A DNA stretch of 47,941 nucleotides, taken from assembly GCA_910583795.1 (NCBI GenBank), contig CAJTZQ010000025.1:1-47941 (forward strand), read 5' to 3'. This DNA is from an uncultured Muribaculaceae bacterium (GTDB lineage Bacteria; Bacteroidota; Bacteroidia; Bacteroidales; Muribaculaceae). The translations under genes and the position numbers were made by a program. Shown one piece after another: positions 34,338 to 41,425 of the stretch. The notes beneath the pieces are model-generated. The model had not been told where the DNA came from. It saw nothing but the letters and a program-made list of their open reading frames with translations, and made no database searches. Position 1 is the stretch's first letter. Every line of letters begins with the position of its first letter.

Positions 34338-35372
34338 GTGGACGTAATTACTCTTATAAGAAAAAATATATTGGCTCTTGAGCCATATTCTACCGCCCGG
34401 GATGAATTCCAAGGTGGCGATATTTCCGTGTGGCTTGATGCCAACGAATCTCCATATAATAATGGGGTGAACCGTTACCCCGATCCTCATCAGAAGGTTC
34501 TTAAGAAAAAAATCTCTGAAATGATGTGTGTGCCGGCAGAATCAATCTTTGTCGGAGGTGCGGGCAGTGATGAAGCTATTGATATCACGTTCAGAGTTTT
34601 TTGTGAGCCCGGTGTAGATAATGCAGTGGCTATCACTCCGAGCTATGGTGTCTATAAAGTGGCTGCAGCAATCAACGATGTTGAGTTAAGGGAGGTGCAG
34701 CTTAATGAGGATTTCTCTCTGCCTGTAGATAAACTTCTTGAGGCAGTGGACAGCCATACAAAGCTCATGTGGGTATGCAGCCCCAATAACCCCACAGGTA
34801 ATGCTTTTGCTAAAGAAGACTTGCTGCGTCTTGCCGACGGATTCGGCGGTATGCTTGTAGTTGACGAGGCTTATGTGGACTTTTCGGCGAAAGGGTCGTT
34901 GCTTCCAGACATTTCTTCACATAACAATATAATAGTGCTTCGCACATTTTCCAAGGCATGGGGTATGGCAGGTATGCGAGCTGGAATGGCGTTTGCAGTT
35001 CCGGAAGTGATAGAATTTTTCGACCGTGTGAAATATCCCTACAACATGAGCCGCATCGTGCAGGATGAACTTCTTCGTCGCATCGAGATCGGCACAGGAG
35101 ATCAGATACCGATGATCAAAGAATGGGCGAAGATTATGTATGAGTGCCTTCCTGAGGCACAATGCGTGGATAAGGTATATCCCACGGATGCTAATTTCGT
35201 GTTGGTGAAAGTCACAGATGCAAACGCCATCTATGATTATCTTATAAAGAATGGGGTTATAGTACGCAACCGTTCGAAAATGCCGGGTTGTGACAATACT
35301 TTACGGTTAACGATCGGTACTCCGGAAGAAAATCAGCGAACTCTTCAACTGATAAAAGATTACAGAAAATGA
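34338..35372 (+). CDS. hisC: Histidinol-phosphate aminotransferase
   Basis: PLP-dependent class II aminotransferase making L-histidinol phosphate from imidazole-acetol phosphate and glutamate. 344 aa. Motifs: WLDANESPYNNGVNRYPDP, GAGSDEAID, WVCSPNNPTGN, VVDEAYVDFS and the Schiff-base lysine in RTFSKAWGMAGMRAG (Lys206), with the C-terminal RLTIGTPEEN. Starts with GTG at 34338; no nearby ATG gives a full N-terminus. It is preceded by the hairpin array and overlaps hisB by four bases (ATGA), indicating coupled translation. Confidence 0.96.
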   Translation: MDVITLIRKNILALEPYSTARDEFQGGDISVWLDANESPYNNGVNRYPDPHQKVLKKKISEMMCVPAESIFVGGAGSDEAIDITFRVFCEPGVDNAVAITPSYGVYKVAAAINDVELREVQLNEDFSLPVDKLLEAVDSHTKLMWVCSPNNPTGNAFAKEDLLRLADGFGGMLVVDEAYVDFSAKGSLLPDISSHNNIIVLRTFSKAWGMAGMRAGMAFAVPEVIEFFDRVKYPYNMSRIVQDELLRRIEIGTGDQIPMIKEWAKIMYECLPEAQCVDKVYPTDANFVLVKVTDANAIYDYLIKNGVIVRNRSKMPGCDNTLRLTIGTPEENQRTLQLIKDYRK

Positions 35373-36466
35373 CACGACTTAAAAAAGCGATATTTATAGA
35401 TCGGGACGGCACAATAATAAAAGAGCCTGCCGACGAACAGATTGATTCGCTGGAAAAACTTGAGTTTGTGCCGGGGGCAATCACCTCTTTACGTTCTTTG
35501 ATGAATAAGGGCTACGAATTGGTAATGGTTTCAAATCAAGATGGTCTCGGGAGTGATTCTTTCCCTGAGGAAACGTTTTATCCTGCACACAATAAGATGC
35601 TCTCTACTCTTGAAGGTGAAGGTGTAGTGTTTGATGATCAGTTGATTGACTGCAGTTTCCCTGAAGATAATCTTCCTACCCGCAAACCCGGGACGGGAAT
35701 GCTTACAGAATATTTAAAGGGGGATTATGACCTTTCTCAATGTTTCGTAGTGGGTGACAGAAGCTCGGATATACAACTTGCGAAAAATTTGGGAGCCATG
35801 GGCATTTTACTTGGCTCAGAAGAAAATGAAGATGCCTCATTTGTTTCTGAAGACTGGCATGCAATCGCCAGATTCATTTTGTCTCACGGCAGGACATGCA
35901 AAATCTTACGTTCCACTTCGGAGACTGACATAGAGATTGAGGTAGACCTTGACGGCAATGGAAAATCAGAAATTGACACGGGACTGAAATTTTTCGACCA
36001 TATGCTTTGGCAGATCCCACACCATTCAGGGATTTCTCTTGTTGCCAGATGTAAGGGAGATCTTGAGGTGGATGAGCATCATACAATGGAAGATGTGGCT
36101 ATTGCCCTTGGTGAGGCATTGTTACAGGCTCTCGGCGACAAAAGAGGGATAGAGAGATATGGATTTGTACTTCCGATGGATGAAAGCCGAGCTATGGTTT
36201 TGATAGATCTTGGGGGACGCATTGAATTTCAGTGGGATGTGGAATTCACCCGGGAATATGTGGGAGACACACCTACAGAAATGTTTAAGCATTTTTTCCA
36301 ATCATTATGTTGTGCAATGAAATGCAACCTACATATATTTGCAAAAGGGGATAACAACCATCATCTGATAGAGGGTGTATTTAAGGCATTTGCGCGGGCA
36401 TTGCGTATGGCTTTTAAGCGAGATCCTTTTAGCTATGAACTTCCTTCAAGTAAAGGGGTGTTGTAA
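35369..36466 (+). CDS. hisB: Bifunctional histidinol-phosphatase/imidazoleglycerol-phosphate dehydratase
   Basis: 365-aa two-domain enzyme. N-terminal HAD phosphatase (about 1-165) with FIDRDGTI (Asp11, Asp13), VSNQDGLGSDSFP, KPGTGM and VGDRSSDIQLA. C-terminal IGP dehydratase (about 175-365) with TGLKFFDHMLWQIPHHSG, DEHHTMEDVAIALGEAL and CNLHIFAKGDNNHHLIEGVFKAFARAL carrying the manganese-binding histidines. It catalyses the sixth and eighth steps. The fused form is the rule in enterobacteria and Bacteroidetes. Overlaps hisC; 24 nt before hisH. Confidence 0.98.
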   Translation: MTRLKKAIFIDRDGTIIKEPADEQIDSLEKLEFVPGAITSLRSLMNKGYELVMVSNQDGLGSDSFPEETFYPAHNKMLSTLEGEGVVFDDQLIDCSFPEDNLPTRKPGTGMLTEYLKGDYDLSQCFVVGDRSSDIQLAKNLGAMGILLGSEENEDASFVSEDWHAIARFILSHGRTCKILRSTSETDIEIEVDLDGNGKSEIDTGLKFFDHMLWQIPHHSGISLVARCKGDLEVDEHHTMEDVAIALGEALLQALGDKRGIERYGFVLPMDESRAMVLIDLGGRIEFQWDVEFTREYVGDTPTEMFKHFFQSLCCAMKCNLHIFAKGDNNHHLIEGVFKAFARALRMAFKRDPFSYELPSSKGVL

Positions 36467-36490
36467 CAGATTAATTGATTTAGATAAAAT

Positions 36491-37075
36491 ATGGTAGCCG
36501 TTATAGATTATAATATGGGTAATATCTGCTCTTTGGGTAACGCCCTTGGCAGACTTGGCGCGGAATGGGTATTGACATCCGATCATACACAGATAAGTAG
36601 GGCGAACCACGTGATTCTTCCGGGTGTGGGTAATGCTTCAGAAGCTATGGTAAATCTCAAAAGGCTTGGATTACCGGAAGTGATATGGAAAATTCGTCGT
36701 CCGGTGTTGGGTATATGTGTAGGAATGCAGGTGATGTGTCGTCATTCGGAAGAGGGAAATGCCGAATGTATGGGTATTTTTGATGCGAAAGTGAAACGTT
36801 TTTCAGAGATGCAGGGGATAAAAGTCCCACACATGGGATGGAGTCGGATTTCTAATCTGGAAAGTAACCTTTTTAAGGGTGTGGAGAAAAATCCTTACGT
36901 TTATTTCGTGCATAGTTATTATGCTCCGCTATGTCCTGATACTATTGCGACATCACATCATCCGGAGATGTTTTCAGCAGCCTTGAAATATGAAAATTTC
37001 TATGGAGTTCAGTTTCATCCTGAGAAAAGTGGAGAGGTAGGTGAGAGAATTATTGCAAATTTCTTATCATTATAG
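36491..37075 (+). CDS. hisH: Imidazole glycerol phosphate synthase, glutaminase subunit
   Basis: 194-aa class I glutamine amidotransferase that supplies ammonia to HisF. Nucleophile Cys76 in LGICVGMQVM, oxyanion and neighbouring motifs VIDYNMGNICSLGNAL and HVILPGVGNASEAM, and the His-x-Glu of the triad in VQFHPEKSGEVG. Works as a HisH-HisF dimer in the cytoplasm. Encoded between hisB and hisA, as in other Bacteroidetes operons. Confidence 0.98.
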   Translation: MVAVIDYNMGNICSLGNALGRLGAEWVLTSDHTQISRANHVILPGVGNASEAMVNLKRLGLPEVIWKIRRPVLGICVGMQVMCRHSEEGNAECMGIFDAKVKRFSEMQGIKVPHMGWSRISNLESNLFKGVEKNPYVYFVHSYYAPLCPDTIATSHHPEMFSAALKYENFYGVQFHPEKSGEVGERIIANFLSL

Positions 37076-37101
37076 TAAAAGTTCTGTTTAAAATATAAAA
37101 A

Positions 37102-37818
37102 ATGAAAATTATCCCGGCTATAGATATTATTGAAGGGCAGTGTGTCAGATTATCGCGAGGGGACTATAATCAGAAGACTACATACGCTGCCACCCCTGTA
37201 GAAATGGCAAAGTTATATGAGGAGGTGGGCATAAAACGCATACACGTAGTAGATCTTGATGGAGCTAAAGCGGGACATCCATGCAATCTCGAATCGCTGA
37301 GGGAGATAGCCGGATCAACGTCGCTTGATATCGAATGGGGTGGTGGAATCAAATGCAGAGAGCATCTTGAGGCTGTGATTGATGCCGGTGCTGATCATGT
37401 GATTATCGGAAGTCTTGCAGTCAAACAGCCGGTCTTGATGGAGGAATGGCTTATAGAGTTTGGAGGCGACAGGATAATCCTTGGCGCCGATTTAAGAGAC
37501 GGGATGGTGTCTGTGGGCGGTTGGCTTGAAGATTCATCTTTTACGATAGATGATCTTCTGGAGAGATTTTTACCCTATGGACTAAAGGAAGCGATTGTCA
37601 CCGATATTTCGAAAGACGGAATGCTTCAGGGACCATCGACAGAATTATATGTGGATCTTGCAAAAAGATATCCAATAATAGATTTCACGGTTTCCGGAGG
37701 TATATCTTCAATGGAAGATATCAAAAGGCTTAAGAACCATGGACTTGACCGTGTGATTGTAGGGAAGGCTATTTATGAAGGAAGAATAAAACTGAATGAA
37801 TTGATAATGGATAATTGA
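37102..37818 (+). CDS. hisA: ProFAR isomerase
   Basis: 238-aa (beta/alpha)8 barrel performing the Amadori rearrangement of ProFAR to PRFAR. Key parts: IIPAIDIIEGQCVRLSRGDY (catalytic Asp8), HVVDLDGAKAG, IEWGGGIKC, GADHVIIGSLAV, ILGADLRDGMVSVGGW, AIVTDISKDGMLQGPS (second catalytic Asp) and FTVSGGISS...RVIVGKAIYEG. The C-terminal LIMDN and stop lie within the heptamer array that follows (AATTGAT AATGGAT), the same ending (MDN-stop) as trpB. Confidence 0.97.
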   Translation: MKIIPAIDIIEGQCVRLSRGDYNQKTTYAATPVEMAKLYEEVGIKRIHVVDLDGAKAGHPCNLESLREIAGSTSLDIEWGGGIKCREHLEAVIDAGADHVIIGSLAVKQPVLMEEWLIEFGGDRIILGADLRDGMVSVGGWLEDSSFTIDDLLERFLPYGLKEAIVTDISKDGMLQGPSTELYVDLAKRYPIIDFTVSGGISSMEDIKRLKNHGLDRVIVGKAIYEGRIKLNELIMDN

Positions 37819-37833
37819 TAATGGATAATTATT
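37799..37833. repeat. AATTGAT/AATGGAT heptamer array at the hisA stop
   Basis: Units AATTGAT, AATGGAT, AATTGAT, AATGGAT, AATTATT. The first two and a half units are read as the last hisA codons and stop. The same units recur at the trpB stop (41348 on). Confidence 0.92.
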
Positions 37834-37869
37834 TTTTGATTCAGTTTATTATCCATTTCTCAATTCCGT

Positions 37870-37904
37870 CAATTATCAATTATCTATTCTGAACTATCAA
37901 TTAA
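37870..37904. repeat. CAATTAT heptamer array before hisF
   Basis: CAATTAT x2, CTATTCT, GAACTAT, CAATTAA in register. Partly complementary to the array at 37799-37833, so the hisA-hisF spacer can fold back on itself as in the hisD-hisC spacer. Confidence 0.85.
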
Positions 37905-37915
37905 TATTAAGAGTT

Positions 37916-38674
37916 ATGCCGGCAAAAAGAATAATACCGTGTCTTGATGTTAAAAACGGAAGAACCGTAAAAGGGATAAATTTTGAGGGACTCTCAGATG
38001 TGGGGGATCCTGTAGAACTCGGAGCCCGTTATGCAGCGGAAGGTGCCGATGAACTTGTATATCTTGATATAAGCGCATCGAAAGAAGACCGGTCTACATT
38101 CACAGATCTTGTGAAGCGTATTTCCGAACGTATCAACATACCTTTCACTGTAGGCGGAGGAATATCATCTGTGGAAGATGCTTCAAGGCTTTTGGATGCC
38201 GGAGCTGATAAAATTACTGTTAATAGTGCTGCCGTTGCAAATCCACAACTCATCACAGAGATTGCAGCGCGTTACGGCAGGCAGTTTGTGGTTGTAGCAA
38301 TTGATGCCAAACGAGTGGATGGGATGTGGCGTGTCACTACTCATGGGGGCTCGCGTCTGACGGATTTAGATCTGTTTTCATGGGCAAAAGAAGTTGAAAA
38401 ACGAGGGGCAGGAGAGATTATGTTTACTTCAATGGATCATGACGGGACGAGGAATGGCTATCCATGCGACACGTTTGCTCAACTTTGCAGGACTGTTTCA
38501 ATTCCAGTGATAGCTTCAGGTGGTGCCGGGAGTGTGGAGGATATTGCAGAAGTTTTAAAATCCGGTGAAGCTGATGCAGCCCTTGCCGCGAGTATATTCC
38601 ATTATGGAGAAATAACTATCAGTGAGCTAAAAAAGAAGCTTTTAGATAAAGGGATTGAAGTGAGATGTTATTAA
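37916..38674 (+). CDS. hisF: Imidazole glycerol phosphate synthase, cyclase subunit
   Basis: 252-aa (beta/alpha)8 barrel that uses ammonia from HisH to form imidazole glycerol phosphate and AICAR. Motifs: RIIPCLDVKNGRTVKG (catalytic Asp11 type), ELVYLDISASKEDR, IPFTVGGGISSVEDA, ADKITVNSAAV, VVAIDAKRVDG, FTSMDHDGTRNGY (second catalytic Asp) and IPVIASGGAGS. Normal length. A heptamer array begins at its stop codon and runs to the hisIE start. Confidence 0.98.
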   Translation: MPAKRIIPCLDVKNGRTVKGINFEGLSDVGDPVELGARYAAEGADELVYLDISASKEDRSTFTDLVKRISERINIPFTVGGGISSVEDASRLLDAGADKITVNSAAVANPQLITEIAARYGRQFVVVAIDAKRVDGMWRVTTHGGSRLTDLDLFSWAKEVEKRGAGEIMFTSMDHDGTRNGYPCDTFAQLCRTVSIPVIASGGAGSVEDIAEVLKSGEADAALAASIFHYGEITISELKKKLLDKGIEVRCY

Positions 38675-38695
38675 GAATTTTGAATTTTGAATTGT
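38675..38695. repeat. GAATTTT heptamers between hisF and hisIE
   Basis: GAATTTT, GAATTTT, GAATTGT fill exactly the space between two bases after the hisF stop and the ATG of hisIE, replacing any ribosome-binding site. Confidence 0.9.
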
Positions 38696-39295
38696 ATGAA
38701 ATTTGAGGATTTTAAGCTTGATAAATGTGCCGACGGTTTGCTCCCTGTAATTATTCAGGATGCTGTCTCGATGAAAGTCTTGATGCTCGGATATATGAAC
38801 CGGGAAGCGTTTGAGAAAACCCTCGCTACCGGAAATGTAACTTTTTTCAGTCGCACCCGTAAGCAATTGTGGACGAAGGGGGAGACATCGGGTGACTTTT
38901 TGAAGGTAGTTGAAATGTATTTGGATTGTGATGGTGATACCCTATTGATAAAGGCGAATCCGATGGGTCCTACTTGCCATCGTGGCACAGAGTCATGTTT
39001 CGATACCCCGGCAGAGGAGGGGTTTGTTAGAAAACTTTCTGCGTTGATTAAAAAGCGCCATGAGGAAATGCCTGAAAATTCTTATACCACCCGACTGTTT
39101 ATAAAAGGAGTAAAAAAGATAGCACAAAAGGTTGGGGAAGAGGCGGTGGAATCTGCAATAGAAGCGGTTGACGGCAATCGCAACCGGTTTGTCTATGAAG
39201 CGTCAGACCTGTTGTATCACTATCTTGTGCTTCTTGAAGAGATGGGTTGCAATATTTCGGACATAGAAAAGGAGCTTCTATTCAGACATTCTTAA
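38696..39295 (+). CDS. hisI: Bifunctional phosphoribosyl-AMP cyclohydrolase/phosphoribosyl-ATP pyrophosphatase
   Basis: 199-aa HisIE fusion for steps two and three. N-terminal cyclohydrolase (about 1-105) with VLMLGYMNREAFEKT, FFSRTRKQLWTKGETSGDFL and the zinc ligands in DCDGDTLLIKANPMGPTCHRGTESCF. C-terminal pyrophosphohydrolase (about 110-199) with KGVKKIAQKVGEEAVESAIEA and EASDLLYHYLVLL, the MazG-like acidic helices. A TTG nine bases upstream extends the frame, but the ATG at 38696 is preferred. Last gene of the his operon. Confidence 0.97.
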   Translation: MKFEDFKLDKCADGLLPVIIQDAVSMKVLMLGYMNREAFEKTLATGNVTFFSRTRKQLWTKGETSGDFLKVVEMYLDCDGDTLLIKANPMGPTCHRGTESCFDTPAEEGFVRKLSALIKKRHEEMPENSYTTRLFIKGVKKIAQKVGEEAVESAIEAVDGNRNRFVYEASDLLYHYLVLLEEMGCNISDIEKELLFRHS

Positions 39296-39347
39296 ACAGC
39301 AAATCTAAAAATATTATAAATGTTATCTTTAATTGAAATTTATATGT

Positions 39348-39355
39348 TAACTTTG
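39348..39355 (+). promoter_or_regulatory. -7 element of the small secreted gene
   Basis: TAACTTTG, an exact TAnnTTTG, about 40 nt before the ATG at 39395. It suggests this gene is not part of the his operon. Confidence 0.55.
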
Positions 39356-39394
39356 TAAACAATTACAGACTACATATTAAACGGTATAAAAGAT

Positions 39395-39784
39395 ATGAAG
39401 CACACTACGACTCGGCTTAAATGGTTATCATTAGGAATGATATTGCTGGCTTTCCTTTTCGGGGGGCAAGACTCTCTTAATGCACAAACAAAAAATAAAG
39501 CGGAAGATTATAGGGCAATAATAGCATGGGTTTACGACTATGGTCAAGCAACTCCCATCAAGATTAAGGTGAAGGATGGGGAAGTGGTGGCATATCAGAA
39601 TATTGACAACGATAAGGTTGACGCCCGCAGGCAGAATGAAAACTGGATCAATATTGTCCCATCTGCCACAGTTGTCAAAACTTCCGGGCATGAGGATGGA
39701 AATCTTGCGAGGAAACATGAATACAAAGCCAAAATGCGTGTGGCAAATGGTTTCCGAAACAACTATTTAACTGTATATTTATAA
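39395..39784 (+). CDS. Secreted small protein of unknown function
   Basis: 129 aa with a Sec signal peptide (hydrophobic WLSLGMILLAFLFGG, likely cleavage after SLNAQ near residue 31). The mature part of about 98 residues looks beta-rich and soluble: YRAIIAWVYDYGQATPIKIKVKDGEVVAYQNI, then a lysine/arginine-rich end (ARKHEYKAKMRVANGFRNNYLTVYL). There is no lipobox, and no cysteine in the mature part. I recognise no family. It sits between the complete his and trp operons with its own -7 box. Confidence 0.7.
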   Translation: MKHTTTRLKWLSLGMILLAFLFGGQDSLNAQTKNKAEDYRAIIAWVYDYGQATPIKIKVKDGEVVAYQNIDNDKVDARRQNENWINIVPSATVVKTSGHEDGNLARKHEYKAKMRVANGFRNNYLTVYL

Positions 39785-39843
39785 ATCAGGCTAAATTTTA
39801 ATTGAAATATTATAAAATAAATTGTAAACTTTTTGTATTAAAA

Positions 39844-39875
39844 TTTGGTTTATTAAAAGAAAGTTTATAATTTTG
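39844..39875 (+). promoter_or_regulatory. trp operon promoter
   Basis: TTTG (39844-39847) and TAATTTTG (39868-39875) with exactly 20-nt spacing, the best promoter match in the window. Transcription should begin near 39882, about 14 nt before the leader peptide ATG. Confidence 0.85.
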
Positions 39876-39895
39876 CAGCATAAAACAGAAATCGT

Positions 39896-39958
39896 ATGAA
39901 TAATAGTATAAATATGCGTGGTTGGTGGCGCATCGGTGATAATCTCCGATGGCGTTGA
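39896..39958 (+). CDS. trpL: trp operon leader peptide
   Basis: A 20-codon ORF (ATG 39896, TGA 39956-39958) containing MRGWWRIG and ending LRWR. Trp codons are at positions 10 and 11 (39923-39928) and 19 (39950-39952), three in twenty residues. Position, length and Trp content are those of leader peptides in ribosome-controlled trp attenuators. The tandem Trp codons end one base before segment 1 of the attenuator. No clear Shine-Dalgarno sequence. Confidence 0.9.
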   Translation: MNNSINMRGWWRIGDNLRWR

Positions 39959-40052
39959 TCGCATGTGCATATTTAGATACGATTTTTTCAATCTAAGGAA
40001 ATAATTAAAATCTTAAAGCCATCGGATGTTCATTCCGGTGGCTTTTCTTTTT
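39929..40052 (+). promoter_or_regulatory. trp attenuator (1:2, 2:3 and 3:4 stems, terminator)
   Basis: Segment 1 (39929-39936, CGCATCGG) pairs with segment 2 (39945-39954, TCCGATGGCG). Segment 2 alternatively pairs over nine perfect base pairs (TCCGATGGC) with segment 3 (GCCATCGGA within 40015-40026). Segment 3 also pairs with segment 4 (40034-40045) in a 12-bp stem with one G-U pair, followed by TTCTTTTTG: an intrinsic terminator. A ribosome stalled at Trp10/11 masks segment 1 and frees segment 2 to form the antiterminator; with ample Trp-tRNA the ribosome proceeds and the terminator forms. A small TTAGAT/ATCTAA hairpin (39973-39996) lies between segments 2 and 3. Confidence 0.9.
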
Positions 40053-40148
40053 GATAAACGTTATGAAAAGCGCTTTGGTGCCGGAATAAAATCGGAAAGG
40101 CAATTTAAGACTACCCAAAAGACAAACAATATCCACTATAATATAAAA

Positions 40149-41360
40149 ATGGAAAATAAATTTATAGATCCTTTCTTGCCCGTGGATGAAAACGGGTATT
40201 ACGGGCCTTTCGGAGGTGCCTATATTCCGGAAATACTTCATTCGAATGTAGAGAAACTAAATGAAGCCTTTACAAAATATATAGATGATCCGGATTTTAT
40301 TGCTGAATATGAGCAGTTGTTAAGTGATTATGTAGGGCGTCCCACGCCGTTGTATCATGCGAAGAGGCTTTCTGAGCATTATGGCACAAATATCTATCTG
40401 AAACGGGAAGATCTTTGTCACACAGGTGCGCACAAAATCAATAATGCTATCGGTAGTGTGCTTCTTGCAAAAAGAATGGGAAAAACCAGGATAATAGCCG
40501 AGACGGGCGCCGGGCAGCATGGAGTCGCGGTAGCCACCGTATGCGCTCTTATGGGATTGGAATGTATTGTCTACATGGGAGCTACAGATGTGGCAAGACA
40601 ACAACCTAATGTGGAAAGAATGAAAATGCTTGGGGCAAAGGTGGTGCCGGTGGAATCGGGAAACAAAACCCTCAAGGATGCTACAAATGAAGCTATCAGA
40701 GACTGGTGTTGTAATCCGGTTGATACATTTTATGTGATCGGAAGCACGGTTGGCCCTCATCCATATCCTCAAATGGTGGCACGATTTCAATCGGTTATCA
40801 GTAAGGAAATCCGCAAACAATTGAAAGCGCAGACGGGTAAGGAACTGCCTGATTACGTGATTGCCTGCATAGGGGGTGGTAGTAATGCGGCAGGAGCATT
40901 CTATCATTTCTTGAAAGATCCGTCTGTGAAACTTATAGCTGCGGAAGCAGCCGGGCTTGGCATTGATACCGGTGAAAGTGCCGCTACTATCCGTCTTGGC
41001 AAAGAAGGTATTATACATGGATCTCGCACATTGGTGATGCAGACGGAAGATGGTCAAATCACGGAGCCATATTCTATATCCGCGGGTCTTGATTATCCGG
41101 GGGTGGGACCTCTTCATGCTTATCTTGCAACATCGGGACGAGCTGATGTGGCAGCCGTATCAGACCGGGAGGCTCTTTCCGCAGCTTATCTGCTGACGCG
41201 GCTTGAAGGTATTATCCCTGCTCTTGAATCTTCGCATGCCCTTGCGGTTCTTGACCAAAAGAAATTTGATCCTGAAGATATTGTGGTTATCAACGTTTCA
41301 GGAAGAGGTGACAAGGATATGCAGACCTATCTTGCAAATGGCAATTTAATGGATAATTGA
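40149..41360 (+). CDS. trpB: Tryptophan synthase beta chain
   Basis: Joins indole and L-serine to tryptophan with PLP. About 403 aa, normal. Motifs: YGPFGGAYIPEIL at the N-terminus, RPTPLYHAKRLSEHYG, KREDLCHTGAHKINNAIG with PLP-binding Lys96, ETGAGQHGVAVATVCA, CIGGGSNAAGAFYHF and GLDYPGVGPLHAYL. An open frame extends back to 40026 inside the attenuator terminator; the ATG at 40149 begins the conserved N-terminus and lies about 95 nt past the terminator. C-terminal MDN and stop come from the heptamer array beginning at 41348. First structural gene of the operon. Confidence 0.98.
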   Translation: MENKFIDPFLPVDENGYYGPFGGAYIPEILHSNVEKLNEAFTKYIDDPDFIAEYEQLLSDYVGRPTPLYHAKRLSEHYGTNIYLKREDLCHTGAHKINNAIGSVLLAKRMGKTRIIAETGAGQHGVAVATVCALMGLECIVYMGATDVARQQPNVERMKMLGAKVVPVESGNKTLKDATNEAIRDWCCNPVDTFYVIGSTVGPHPYPQMVARFQSVISKEIRKQLKAQTGKELPDYVIACIGGGSNAAGAFYHFLKDPSVKLIAAEAAGLGIDTGESAATIRLGKEGIIHGSRTLVMQTEDGQITEPYSISAGLDYPGVGPLHAYLATSGRADVAAVSDREALSAAYLLTRLEGIIPALESSHALAVLDQKKFDPEDIVVINVSGRGDKDMQTYLANGNLMDN

Positions 41361-41418
41361 TAATGGATAATTGATAATTAGAGAATTGCTAATTACTAAT
41401 TGCTAATTGATAATTGAT
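41348..41418. repeat. AATTGAT/AATGGAT/AATTGCT heptamer array, trpB-trpE spacer
   Basis: Ten units: AATGGAT, AATTGAT, AATGGAT, AATTGAT, one 8-base AATTAGAG, AATTGCT, AATTACT, AATTGCT, AATTGAT x2. It covers the last codons of trpB and reaches to 7 nt before the trpE ATG. Confidence 0.93.
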
Positions 41419-41425
41419 AACTGTT

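Noticed and set aside
40320..41117. 265-aa minus-strand ORF opposite trpB
   Set aside because: Antisense shadow of trpB with low-complexity, cysteine/histidine-rich translation and no start context.
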